Shown one piece after another: positions 7,794 through 15,705 of a stretch of DNA of 64,000 nucleotides. How positions within the stretch are numbered: the first letter of the stretch is position 1; each line of letters starts with the position of its first letter. This DNA is from Comamonadaceae bacterium. GTDB lineage: Bacteria > Pseudomonadota > Gammaproteobacteria > Burkholderiales > Burkholderiaceae_C. The position numbers and the translations under genes are program-made. Location: positions 1 through 64,000 of the forward strand of contig CANEVH010000008.1 of assembly GCA_947442105.1 (NCBI GenBank), given 5' to 3'. Below the pieces are notes generated by a model. It saw nothing but the letters and a program-made list of their open reading frames with translations, was not told where the DNA came from and did not search any database.

Positions 7794-8453
7794 TTATGGC
7801 CAAGGCAGTAGAAGATGTTCCACTTCCATGCTGTGACCAGGCCGACATGTGTGTGTGGATCTGAACCGAGTTGGCGCGCCGAACGGGGAAGGATGATCCA
7901 TCTCGGCCTTCAAACCAATGGTGGCCTTTCGTTTCTCCATAACTCTTCGCAAACCCTGACGTGCTCTGCCATTGTCGCCATTCATGACGTAACCAATCAT
8001 CATGGCCATAGGTAGGCCATTTGAGTACTGACCTGTGACGAAACGCATAAGGCCATCTTCGACATACGGGACGCAAAGGTTCTTCACACCTTTTGGATAC
8101 GGCACATTTAGTCTCTTGCACTCGTAGGCTAAGTAGACTCCTTCATCGTCGCCAACAGTCAGGACGAAGTCGATGCTGCTCGTAAGAGATACATTGCCCT
8201 CAGTATCCTCCACCAAAAGCACATATTGATAAATGATCCTGCCGGGCACTTTCTTTGTTCGTCGTAGCGCATTTACTAAATGCTCGGTGACATGATCCTC
8301 ATGCGTAAAGGAGTCTTTCTTTGGCTGCAAGGGACGAATGCAGAGGGGCCAGGCAGCTTCTATCGCGACGGACATCTGCTCTCCGAGATTTCGGAAGTTC
8401 TCAAGCCAAGCACTAGGACTACCTTCCAGCACGAACAGCTCCCTCTTTCCCAT
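7794..8453 (-). CDS. Putative PD-(D/E)XK-type nuclease partner of the methylase
   Basis: The 219-residue protein has no family I can name with certainty. Residues about 91-114 read SSIDFVLTV, then a short acidic turn, then VYLAYECKRLNV, i.e. an Asp on one strand and E-x-K on the next, the core of PD-(D/E)XK nucleases. An upstream helix (HEDHVTEHLVNALRR) fits the same fold. The gene overlaps the 3' end of the methylase by 35 bases (or starts at 8375 with no overlap), so both are likely one operon. A role as the cutting subunit of a restriction system is inference. The low GC matches its partner. Confidence 0.55.
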   Translation of the reverse strand: MGKRELFVLEGSPSAWLENFRNLGEQMSVAIEAAWPLCIRPLQPKKDSFTHEDHVTEHLVNALRRTKKVPGRIIYQYVLLVEDTEGNVSLTSSIDFVLTVGDDEGVYLAYECKRLNVPYPKGVKNLCVPYVEDGLMRFVTGQYSNGLPMAMMIGYVMNGDNGRARQGLRRVMEKRKATIGLKAEMDHPSPFGAPTRFRSTHTCRPGHSMEVEHLLLPWP

Positions 8454-11400
8454 GACGAGTAGAGGCCACTACCAGTTCTGCCGCGATCTGCTCTGCATCT
8501 GCCAATGCCGAAGATCGAAGCCAGTGCCGTAATGCTGTAGGTTTCACGAGATACATGTTTCGATCAATGATCATGCGCAGGTCAGGGATCAATTGCACGT
8601 TACCGGGCAAATCGATCGGGAGCTTATAAGAGATCGATGCCAGGAAGTAATTTAGCTCGCCTGACGAGTGTTCGGCATATGGCGCCCCGTCGTTACCGAT
8701 CGTTAGCTTCAAGACTGCAACATCCGTCGAGCGTGCCGCCAGTGAAGCATTGATTGGTACGCGAAAGTGCGGTGACAGCGCTTTACACAACATAGCGGCA
8801 TAGTCCGCCCGTTGAGTCGAGTTAGCCGGCGCCCATATATCTTGGAGGCCCGAGTTGCGCCTAGGCTGCATGGCCGGAATGACATAATTAAATGTATCTT
8901 CAATGATGGCTACGTCACCTTCATCGAGACCGTAATACTGAAACACCAAACGGTCGATGACGCCCATTACATCGTGCTGCGATGCAATGGGCGTATTGAC
9001 GGTTTCAAGTTCACTGTCAATCAGCGCGACCAATTCCGCTTCAGCCTTGAGTGCCTTTTCAGGGTCTGGCATGTTCTCAGGACTATCAAATGGCAACCTC
9101 AATAGTTCACCTTGCGGTACCTTGGCCCGATCGGCTCCAAAATATGAAGTTTCATGGAAATAAAACCATGCCGCCAAGCTGCTGTTCAGCACGGCCGCCA
9201 GTACCTTTGCTTTGCGCTCTTGATGGGGAGGAACTGTGATCGATTGAAGCGAACTTCGGAAAACGACATCCTGTTTACCGAATGCAGCTCGGACACGACC
9301 TACACGCCGCTCGACCCCTTGTGGGATCAAGATGTGTGGTCCGAAAAAGCCTGCTTCAAAGCCTGCTCGATAAACAAGGGAGGTTGTCCAAGGCGCAGTC
9401 GTTACATACGGTATTGAAATTGCCTGGAACTGACTTGCATCCAGATAGGGGAGCTGAGTCAGAATTTCAGTTCTGATAGTTTGATATCCGGGCTCATTGA
9501 GACGAGTTACCTTCGCAGGGATAAAACCTTGCCCGATTACCCAATGCTCATCTCTGTTGAACTCTACTTTGGATTGCTTTAAGGCCTTGAAATCTTGAAT
9601 AAACGCTCCAATGGGCGGGATCGTATGAAGGTATTGCAACAATCGTTCGTCGGGTGCTCGCGTCCACAATCGACGTTTGAACACAGTGGGATCGTCGACT
9701 ACTAAGTCGGATCGAAAGGTCAAACGATCAGCACGCGAAAGTGTTACCAGTCGTTTGAGACGTAGGTTGAGATCAGCCTTTGGGACCCAGTATTCAAAAC
9801 GATAGGGAGATTGCTCCTTGCTTCCGGGCCCGTACAGCACTAATGCGGTCGGGCGTTGCGCTCCATCGAAAAGTTGGAAGCAAAGATCTGAGAGATTAAT
9901 GATTCGGCGGATCCTGGACCGCTGTATCAACATCCGTCGAGCCGCTTGGCTCTGAGTGTTATGAAGAAATCCCATGGCGGGCAACAAAAACGCCACCAAG
10001 CCGGTTGGTTTAATTCCCTCTAGTGCCTTCCACACGAAACCCCATGCAATCTCTTCGCCGGGCGAGAGATAGCCTCGAGACTCAGTCCAAGATTGAGCTG
10101 TCGTCAGCTGTCCGGTGCGGGCATTCCAGGGCGGGTTGCCAACTATTACATCAAACAATCGCGAATCTATGGCACTGAAAAAGTCCGAACTCGGGAGCAG
10201 ATTTTGCCCATAAAGAGGGGGTAGCAACTTACCGGCCTTAATTAGTTTTGGCAAGTCTGAAGGATTCGATTGTTCTAATAGTGCGATGTAAAGCGAAAAC
10301 GCAGCTACACGCACGGCAGATGAGTTGATGTCCGCCCCAAACAGACGATTCGCAATTGCCTTTAAGTCAGTCCACGTCGCATGCTTCTTGTTTTTGAGTC
10401 GACAATGATGAGCAACAAGGCGCTGGAACAACCTCACCAAAAAAATACCAGAACCACAAGCGGGATCACAGTAAACACCGTGAGCCTTCTGTTCATCTGT
10501 CAGCTCATCCCAAAGTTGATTGACAACGACATCAGCTAAGAACATTGGAGTGTAAAACGCCCCATCTGCACTTTTCTTATCCGCTTCTTCATTTAGAAAT
10601 CGGTCATACACCGCGCTGATAAGTCCGATTGACATGTATCTGAAGTCATAACCCCAGAACCGAAGTTGATGGGTGGTCATGTCCTCTCGCCCATGGCGAA
10701 ACCTTGCGAGTACGCTCAAGTGCTCGGGGTGAACCTTGGGGAGCCTTACGCTGTCAGCTTCGAACGCGCAAGGCGTTTTAAACAAATTTCCGTTGAACGC
10801 ACCATGAAGCCATGTGAAAAGCTTTTCGAATGACTTAGTGTTCTTGGCTTCAAGTAGCTCCAGCAATGTGGCGAAGCGGCCTTGCGAGGACTCGCGAAAC
10901 ACAGCCTCACCGATGATTTTTCTATCCTCTAAGTAAGCCACGAACATGGTCTGCATCAGCAGCGCCTGGGTACCGTCTGTACCAAGTGCATCCCTAAGAC
11001 CTCGAAATGCCTCGAGTAAATTAGCCAGTAAAACGCTATCGACTCGGTTATCTGGATTGAAATAGGTATCGTTCTCGTACCAAAATCTGCCTGACTCAGT
11101 AGCGTCAAGAAGCTCACGAAGATCCAAAGCGTCATTCAGGAGGGAAAGCGTCTTCACCAAACGCGGGTCCGTACCGACAGCTTCACCTCGATAAACTGGG
11201 CGTTGGACCAGCGAATACGCGGTTAACTCGTCCTCGCCAATGACGAGCAACAAGCTCATCAGCCCTTGGTTCCAGAGTACTCGATGAATGTCGTCGATGA
11301 GCTCTATTGAGACGAGGGGGCCACTAAGGAAACCGATTGTTGGTACACCATTTATGCAGCTGACGGCAGACAAACCAAGCTCTTCAAGTGCAAAACTGAT

Positions 11401-11514
11401 AGCGTCGGCATGCGGGCTTTCGGAGACTTTGCTCCCGGCTACATAGAACTCAGGTGCACGACGTCTGTCAAGTGCAAGAGCCTGTGACCAACGGGGTTCA
11501 ATAACCGCGCTCAT
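8419..11514 (-). CDS. Large N6-adenine DNA methyltransferase (restriction-modification type)
   Basis: The 1031-residue protein has the class I SAM methylase core. Motif I CDPACGSGIFLVRLF is at about residue 350, preceded by the X-motif FYTPMFLADVVVNQLWD. The catalytic NPPW (VIVGNPPWNARTG) is at about 460. The N-terminal 300 residues contain a domain seen in Eco57I-like R-M proteins (VLWNQGLMSLLLVIGEDELTA); the C-terminal 500 residues are the likely target-recognition part. It probably methylates adenine in a host-specific site. It lies between an Xre-like regulator and a nuclease-like gene, so it is read as the modification subunit of a restriction system. AT-richer than neighbours, hence likely acquired. 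Confidence 0.85.
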   Translation of the reverse strand: MSAVIEPRWSQALALDRRRAPEFYVAGSKVSESPHADAISFALEELGLSAVSCINGVPTIGFLSGPLVSIELIDDIHRVLWNQGLMSLLLVIGEDELTAYSLVQRPVYRGEAVGTDPRLVKTLSLLNDALDLRELLDATESGRFWYENDTYFNPDNRVDSVLLANLLEAFRGLRDALGTDGTQALLMQTMFVAYLEDRKIIGEAVFRESSQGRFATLLELLEAKNTKSFEKLFTWLHGAFNGNLFKTPCAFEADSVRLPKVHPEHLSVLARFRHGREDMTTHQLRFWGYDFRYMSIGLISAVYDRFLNEEADKKSADGAFYTPMFLADVVVNQLWDELTDEQKAHGVYCDPACGSGIFLVRLFQRLVAHHCRLKNKKHATWTDLKAIANRLFGADINSSAVRVAAFSLYIALLEQSNPSDLPKLIKAGKLLPPLYGQNLLPSSDFFSAIDSRLFDVIVGNPPWNARTGQLTTAQSWTESRGYLSPGEEIAWGFVWKALEGIKPTGLVAFLLPAMGFLHNTQSQAARRMLIQRSRIRRIINLSDLCFQLFDGAQRPTALVLYGPGSKEQSPYRFEYWVPKADLNLRLKRLVTLSRADRLTFRSDLVVDDPTVFKRRLWTRAPDERLLQYLHTIPPIGAFIQDFKALKQSKVEFNRDEHWVIGQGFIPAKVTRLNEPGYQTIRTEILTQLPYLDASQFQAISIPYVTTAPWTTSLVYRAGFEAGFFGPHILIPQGVERRVGRVRAAFGKQDVVFRSSLQSITVPPHQERKAKVLAAVLNSSLAAWFYFHETSYFGADRAKVPQGELLRLPFDSPENMPDPEKALKAEAELVALIDSELETVNTPIASQHDVMGVIDRLVFQYYGLDEGDVAIIEDTFNYVIPAMQPRRNSGLQDIWAPANSTQRADYAAMLCKALSPHFRVPINASLAARSTDVAVLKLTIGNDGAPYAEHSSGELNYFLASISYKLPIDLPGNVQLIPDLRMIIDRNMYLVKPTALRHWLRSSALADAEQIAAELVVASTRHGKEGAVRAGR

Positions 11515-11571
11515 TTGCGCACCTGCTGTGATTGCATCAACGCCAAGTATTCATTCGCCATGACTTTGGGT

Positions 11572-11865
11572 TTAGTCATTGTTGAACCCTAGCGTGCCTT
11601 GTTTCTCACCAGCAAATCGACCTCCGATTGCCGCACCGCATGGGCGCTTCTTGTTAGGCTGTATTCTCGCAATGATGGGCTCGTAATCGATATGGCGTGC
11701 AGACATTTCAGCGAGAAGACTGGCAATCCCAGCAAGATGGATAGGCACTTCGTCTCGCTTCTTATTGTTTGAGACAGAGTTAGGTTGCATGCCTATGAGG
11801 TCAGCAAAACGTTTAACACTGAGACCTGCCTTTTTCAATTTAGCCAGAAAATTGTCGTATGTCAT
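11572..11865 (-). CDS. Helix-turn-helix regulator upstream of the methylase
   Basis: A 97-residue protein with an N-terminal helix-turn-helix: FLAKLKKAGLSVKRFADLIG, then MQPNSVSNNKKRDEVP. The start at 11865 (MTYDNF) is preferred over the ATG nine bases upstream because it begins at the conserved part. It lies 57 bases upstream of the methylase gene on the same strand, the typical place of a controller (C) protein that times expression of restriction genes. The C-terminal half is basic and may be flexible. The controller role is inferred. Confidence 0.65.
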   Translation of the reverse strand: MTYDNFLAKLKKAGLSVKRFADLIGMQPNSVSNNKKRDEVPIHLAGIASLLAEMSARHIDYEPIIARIQPNKKRPCGAAIGGRFAGEKQGTLGFNND

Positions 11866-11874
11866 ACCTCTCAT

Positions 11875-12359
11875 TACTCACTTCATATTGAGATAAAAGC
11901 ACATAAAAAAAATGAGATTCAAGCCGGTGATGGCTTTAATTGCACTGAGTTTTATCACCGGGCATAGCGGTGCAACACGAGGTTCTAGGCCAAAAAACCG
12001 CCAAGGTTACGCATTCTGGGAGCTGCGGCGCGGCAGCGGTGTTGCGATCATTGTATCGATTTCGTCGTAGTGGAATGGATGTTGCCAGTCGCATATCCTG
12101 CTTAGGTCCCTGTGCTCAACGCTACGTCGTCGGGATTTGGACGCTGAAGGAGCCGTAGTTCAGAAAGCGGGAAAGCGCAAAGAAAGCGCCGACGTTGTCG
12201 TCGACGCTTCTTTACTATGTATTACGATTTATTTAGATATCATATTGCGACAGACCATTCGGGCTTCTGCCTCCAAGGTCTTTGAGTAATTACCTCAATA
12301 ACTATGTACTTTAAGGTAGAAGTCCAATCTGGGGGCTTTTTTTTGTCGCTGCCTTTTCG
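11875..12359. other. Intergenic region, right edge of the low-GC defence cluster
   Basis: These 485 bases hold the presumed promoter of the regulator gene (AT-rich 11880-11910) and, around 12175-12220, an imperfect stem of AAAGAAAGCG / CGCTTCTTT type that could end transcription. No convincing coding frame, tRNA or attachment site was found. The base composition changes here from AT-rich to GC-rich. Confidence 0.6.
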
Positions 12360-12518
12360 CTATTTCGCAGTTGGCATGATGGTGGGCGCCTGGGGCTTCT
12401 TCCGGTTGAACTTCTGCGCCGCTTCCGCCAGCTTGCGCTTGCGCTCCAAGTTGAGCCGCTCTACCTCCGCGCGGGGGTTCTTTTTCATGTGGGGGTCTTT
12501 GCCGAATACGCCTGCCAT
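12360..12518 (-). CDS. 52-residue basic hypothetical protein
   Basis: The frame MAGVFGKDPHMKKNPRAEVE, then a Lys/Arg/Glu-rich helix and KKPQAPTIMPTAK, starts at 12518 behind AAGGAAAA and stops at 12360. It is highly charged and probably one long amphipathic helix. It follows the 2OG-Fe(II)-like gene by 18 bases on the same strand and likely shares its transcript. I do not recognise the family. The GC-rich third positions and ribosome-binding site support a real gene. Confidence 0.6.
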   Translation of the reverse strand: MAGVFGKDPHMKKNPRAEVERLNLERKRKLAEAAQKFNRKKPQAPTIMPTAK

Positions 12519-12536
12519 AGTGATTTTTCCTTTGGC

Positions 12537-13292
12537 TCAGTCTAACGGACTACCCACTGCAAGCCAGCGGCCAGAGTGCGGGCACACGTCGCCCGGCACG
12601 CCTTGGTGCCAGAGCTGCGGCTCATTTATCTGAGGGGCGGTGGTGGGCGTGGTGTCGAAGCGGATGCCCATCGCGGTGGCCAGCGCCGGGGTTTCGATGG
12701 ACAGCTCCCAGGTCAAAAACACCTGGGCGCAGTCCAGATCAGGCGGGAAATCGGCCTCGGCGAAGCTGCTGCGGTGCCGGGGAATGACAGCGTGCGGCTG
12801 GCCAGTGTCAAACAGCACCACCGTGCCTCGGCGCAGGGGAATGCGCTGGCCCGTCAGGGGAAAGTGCAAGTCCAGCGCCCGGTCGTCGCTGAGAAACAGA
12901 TTGCAAAACGCCGCGCCGCCGTACTGCGCGGCGTCGTGGTGGTAGCGGGCGCCCCGGCAGGCCATCAGCGCCACCTCGCTTTTGGCTAGCAGGTCTGCCA
13001 GACCCAGCGCACGCGTCCAGTCGGCCACCGCCTGCACGCACAGGTGGTAGTCGGGCCAGCGCAGGCGGGCGCGGGCAAGGGGTAGCGGCTCTACGTCACC
13101 GGGGGCTAGGGCCAGTTGCTCGGCAATGTCGCGCGTCCAGTCAGCTACCAAGCGGGGCGGGGGCGCGGGCACGTCCAGCGTGCCGATAAGCACGGTGTCG
13201 CTCACGCTGCGGCTGCGCAGTGCGTCGCCACCACCACTGGCGTAAAAGGCAGTGGCGCGCTCTGGCGGGCGGTTTGGGGCCAGCGGGTGCAT
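12537..13292 (-). CDS. Putative 2-oxoglutarate/Fe(II)-dependent oxygenase-like protein
   Basis: The 251-residue protein (start MHPLAPNRP at 13292, 13 bases after the Hsp70-like stop) carries a possible Fe(II)/2OG site: ARYHHDAAQYGG supplies H-x-D, and about 45 residues later VVLFDTGQPHAVIPRHR supplies the distal His and a 2OG-binding Arg. The double-stranded beta-helix fold is suggested by the spacing only. Its substrate is unknown. It belongs to a minus-strand gene string starting with the VapBC-type pair. Confidence is moderate because the family was not named from sequence. Confidence 0.55.
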   Translation of the reverse strand: MHPLAPNRPPERATAFYASGGGDALRSRSVSDTVLIGTLDVPAPPPRLVADWTRDIAEQLALAPGDVEPLPLARARLRWPDYHLCVQAVADWTRALGLADLLAKSEVALMACRGARYHHDAAQYGGAAFCNLFLSDDRALDLHFPLTGQRIPLRRGTVVLFDTGQPHAVIPRHRSSFAEADFPPDLDCAQVFLTWELSIETPALATAMGIRFDTTPTTAPQINEPQLWHQGVPGDVCPHSGRWLAVGSPLD

Positions 13293-13305
13293 GGCTTGCC
13301 TGCGT

Positions 13306-14559
13306 TTAGGCGCTGTAGGCCAGACCAGAGGCCACGCCGCCAAACAAGTCGCCTTCAACCAGCGGCACGCCGGGAAACGCCGCCTGCAATGCCGCCTGAA
13401 AAGGCCGCAGCGCCGACGAGCCGCCTGTCAGGTACACCGCGTCCACCGCCTGCGAGCGCAGGCCCGCGGCTTGCACGCATTCGCGGGCGCAGGCCACGGT
13501 GCGTGCCAGCAGCGTGTGCAGGTGTTCTTCCAGAGCGTTCACCGTCATGGCGGCCTGCAGCTTGGGCGCGACGTAAGACAAATCCAGCTCCGCGTCGCCG
13601 CTGCTTTCGGAGCAGCGAATCTTGGCCAGCTCCACGTCGTGCGCCAGGTGGTGGCCCAGACGCTGCTGCAGCACCTTGATCAGGCGCTGGTGCAGGGTGG
13701 GATCGGCGTAATTGGTCCACAAGGCCTGCGCCTGGGCGATAGCGCGCGGCTGGTACAGCCAGTGGATCAGGTGCCAGGTGGACAGCTCAAAAAACACCCG
13801 GCTAGGCACTTCGCGCCGCTGTGGCCCCAGGTGGCCGTAGCCCAAGAGCGGCATCACCGTCTCCAGACTCAGTTTTTGGTCAAAGTCGGTGCCGCCAATG
13901 TGCACGCCGCTGGTGGCCAGCACATCTTCTTGGCGATTGCCTTGATGCATGCGCTGCGGCCCCAGGCGCACCACCGTAAAGTCTGAGGTGCCGCCGCCCA
14001 CGTCCACCACCAGCACCGTGCTTTCCTTGCTCAGGCGGCGCTCGTAGTCCAGCGCAGCGGCAATGGGTTCGAGCTGGAAGGACACGTCCGTGAAGCCCAC
14101 CGCCTGTGCCGCTTGCAGCAAAGACGATTGGGCCTGCGCGTCGCGCGCCGCGTCGTCGTCCACAAAATGCACGGGCCGGCCCATCACCACGCGCGTGGGC
14201 GCATGGCCCAAGGCCTGGGTCGCACGCTCGCGCAGCGTGGCCAAAAAGGTGGCGATGATGTCTTGAAAACTCATTGGCCTATGGTTCACCTCGGTGGTCT
14301 CCAGCAGCAGCGGGCTGCCCAGCAGGCTTTTGAGCGAGCGCATCAGGCGCCCCTCGGTGCCTTCCAGGTACTGCGCTACCGCGTCGCGGCCAAAGTGGGT
14401 GCGCAGGTCTTCGCTGTTGAAAAACACCGCCGTCGGCATGGCCAGGGCCGCGTCTTCTAGCGGAATCAGGCGCGCCGTGCCCCCGGGCGCAGCCCAGGAC
14501 ACTGCCGAATTGGAGGTGCCGAAATCGATGCCGAGCGTGCCCGGTGGTGCAAGCCCCAT
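13306..14559 (-). CDS. Hsp70-family ATPase (YegD-like)
   Basis: The 417-residue protein has the actin/Hsp70 ATPase signatures: phosphate 1 LGIDFGTSNSAVSW near residue 10, phosphate 2 VVDVGGGTSDFTVV near 188, and the adenosine motif VYLTGGSSALRPFQ near 385. It is about the length of YegD (about 450) and lacks the substrate-binding C-terminal half of DnaK, so it is a YegD/HscC-like chaperone. It begins 6 bases after the PIN-domain toxin stop and is followed closely by an oxygenase-like gene, implying one transcript. Confidence 0.85.
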   Translation of the reverse strand: MGLAPPGTLGIDFGTSNSAVSWAAPGGTARLIPLEDAALAMPTAVFFNSEDLRTHFGRDAVAQYLEGTEGRLMRSLKSLLGSPLLLETTEVNHRPMSFQDIIATFLATLRERATQALGHAPTRVVMGRPVHFVDDDAARDAQAQSSLLQAAQAVGFTDVSFQLEPIAAALDYERRLSKESTVLVVDVGGGTSDFTVVRLGPQRMHQGNRQEDVLATSGVHIGGTDFDQKLSLETVMPLLGYGHLGPQRREVPSRVFFELSTWHLIHWLYQPRAIAQAQALWTNYADPTLHQRLIKVLQQRLGHHLAHDVELAKIRCSESSGDAELDLSYVAPKLQAAMTVNALEEHLHTLLARTVACARECVQAAGLRSQAVDAVYLTGGSSALRPFQAALQAAFPGVPLVEGDLFGGVASGLAYSA

Positions 14560-14565
14560 GGTGGT

Positions 14566-15015
14566 TCAGGCCCCCAAGAGCAGCAAATCCAGACCCTGGG
14601 GTGCGAACTGATGGAAGTCCTGGTCCAGCGTAACCATGCGCAGGCCGCTCGCGATGGCGAATGCGGCTAGGTAAGCGTCCATCCAGACCTTGGGCGAGGC
14701 CGTGTCGCGCGTGGCTAACTGGCACCATAGCGCACGCACGCCGGGCGCTTCATCCAGCGCACCCACCTGCGGCAAGGCTTGCAGCGCATCCATGGCTTGC
14801 AAGGCGTCGCGGTTGCCCATGCCCTGTGCGCCATAGGCTTTGAGCAGGGCAGGCGTGGTGGCCAGGCGCAAAAAGCTTTGCTCGGTGGCGCGGCACCAGA
14901 GCGCCGGTGCCCTGCTGCTGGCGTTTTGCAGCGCCTGCTGGGCCTGCGCATGAAAGGGGTGGGTCGGAAAGATAGCGGCCAGCCACACGTTGGTGTCAAA
15001 CAGGGCGGCTGGCAC
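14566..15015 (-). CDS. VapC-type PIN-domain RNase toxin
   Basis: The 149-residue protein shows PIN-domain acidic residues: ALFDTNVWLAA at the N-terminus, an acidic pair mid-protein, and PKVWMDAYLAAFAIASGLRMVTLDQDF near the C-terminus. Proteins of this type cut tRNA or rRNA using Mg ions. It overlaps the upstream antitoxin gene by 20 bases. The following chaperone gene starts 6 bases downstream, an unusual arrangement. Confidence 0.85.
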   Translation of the reverse strand: MPAALFDTNVWLAAIFPTHPFHAQAQQALQNASSRAPALWCRATEQSFLRLATTPALLKAYGAQGMGNRDALQAMDALQALPQVGALDEAPGVRALWCQLATRDTASPKVWMDAYLAAFAIASGLRMVTLDQDFHQFAPQGLDLLLLGA

Positions 15016-15301
15016 GCTGCAAGTCCTCGGTGGTTTGGGCTTCTTGCTCTAGTGCGAGCAGGTCTTGCAAGCCCAGGGTGGTGGCAGGAGCATTGGCATT
15101 GCAACGGATGGTGGGCAGGCCATTGGGCGCTGTTTCCACCATGGAGCCCGGCGGCGGCGATTGCGCGGTCTGCGCCGCTGCCATGCCCAAACCCTGGCGC
15201 AAAAAGTCTGCCACCAGGTCGCGCAGCGTGCGCCCTTGCAGGAGCGCGCGCATTTTCATGGCACGCACCAAGTCATCTGGAAGGTCTAGCGTGGTTTTCA
15301 T
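14996..15301 (-). CDS. VapB-type ribbon-helix-helix antitoxin
   Basis: The 101-residue protein starts MKTTLDLPDDLVRAMKMRAL, a classic ribbon-helix-helix DNA-binding start, followed by RTLRDLVADFLRQGL and a flexible C-terminal half suited to wrap the toxin. The start at 15301 removes 84 upstream codons with no antitoxin similarity. It lies directly before and overlapping the PIN-domain gene. Confidence 0.85.
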   Translation of the reverse strand: MKTTLDLPDDLVRAMKMRALLQGRTLRDLVADFLRQGLGMAAAQTAQSPPPGSMVETAPNGLPTIRCNANAPATTLGLQDLLALEQEAQTTEDLQRASRPV

Positions 15302-15408
15302 GCGGGCCAGTTTACCCGCTAGCTGGTTGTACGGTTTACTGGGTTTGACTTGCGTTTTGGTGTTGGCTGCCGTGCTTGCGGTCATTGCCCGCAGTGGGGC
15401 AGGCTGCG

Positions 15409-15687
15409 TCAGGGCGTGCTTGCGTCGCGCCCCAGGCCAACACCGGTCGCTCGCACCGCGTCCAGCGCGTCCTCTCGCCACCAGTCCAAGGCGTTGTAAT
15501 AGCCCTCCCACACGCAGGTGCCGCAGCCCCTGCCGCAGCAGGTAGTGGGCCAAGGCGGCGGGGCGCGCAGGGTGATGCCCAAGGCGGCGGCGATGGCTTG
15601 CACTTGCGCTTGCATGGCGTCGCCGATGGCGGTGCTGGTCAGGCGCTGGTCTTCAATCTGGCGCAACAGTGTGGCGCTTATTTGCAT
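15409..15687 (-). CDS. Oxidoreductase-like Cys-motif protein
   Basis: A 92-residue protein with PPPWPTTCCGRGCGTCVWEGYY, the signature of the small Oxidored-like family (CCGxGCxxCVWExY), a probable metal or redox Cys cluster at residues about 50-58. No substrate is known. It starts 18 bases after the xdhB stop on the same strand and may be the last gene of the xdhAB transcript. Confidence 0.75.
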   Translation of the reverse strand: MQISATLLRQIEDQRLTSTAIGDAMQAQVQAIAAALGITLRAPPPWPTTCCGRGCGTCVWEGYYNALDWWREDALDAVRATGVGLGRDASTP

Positions 15688-15705
15688 CGCAAAGCGACCG
15701 AGGTC

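Noticed and set aside
11875-12359. tRNA gene or attachment site at the edge of the defence island
   Set aside because: No cloverleaf-like arms or terminal repeats were seen at the composition change.
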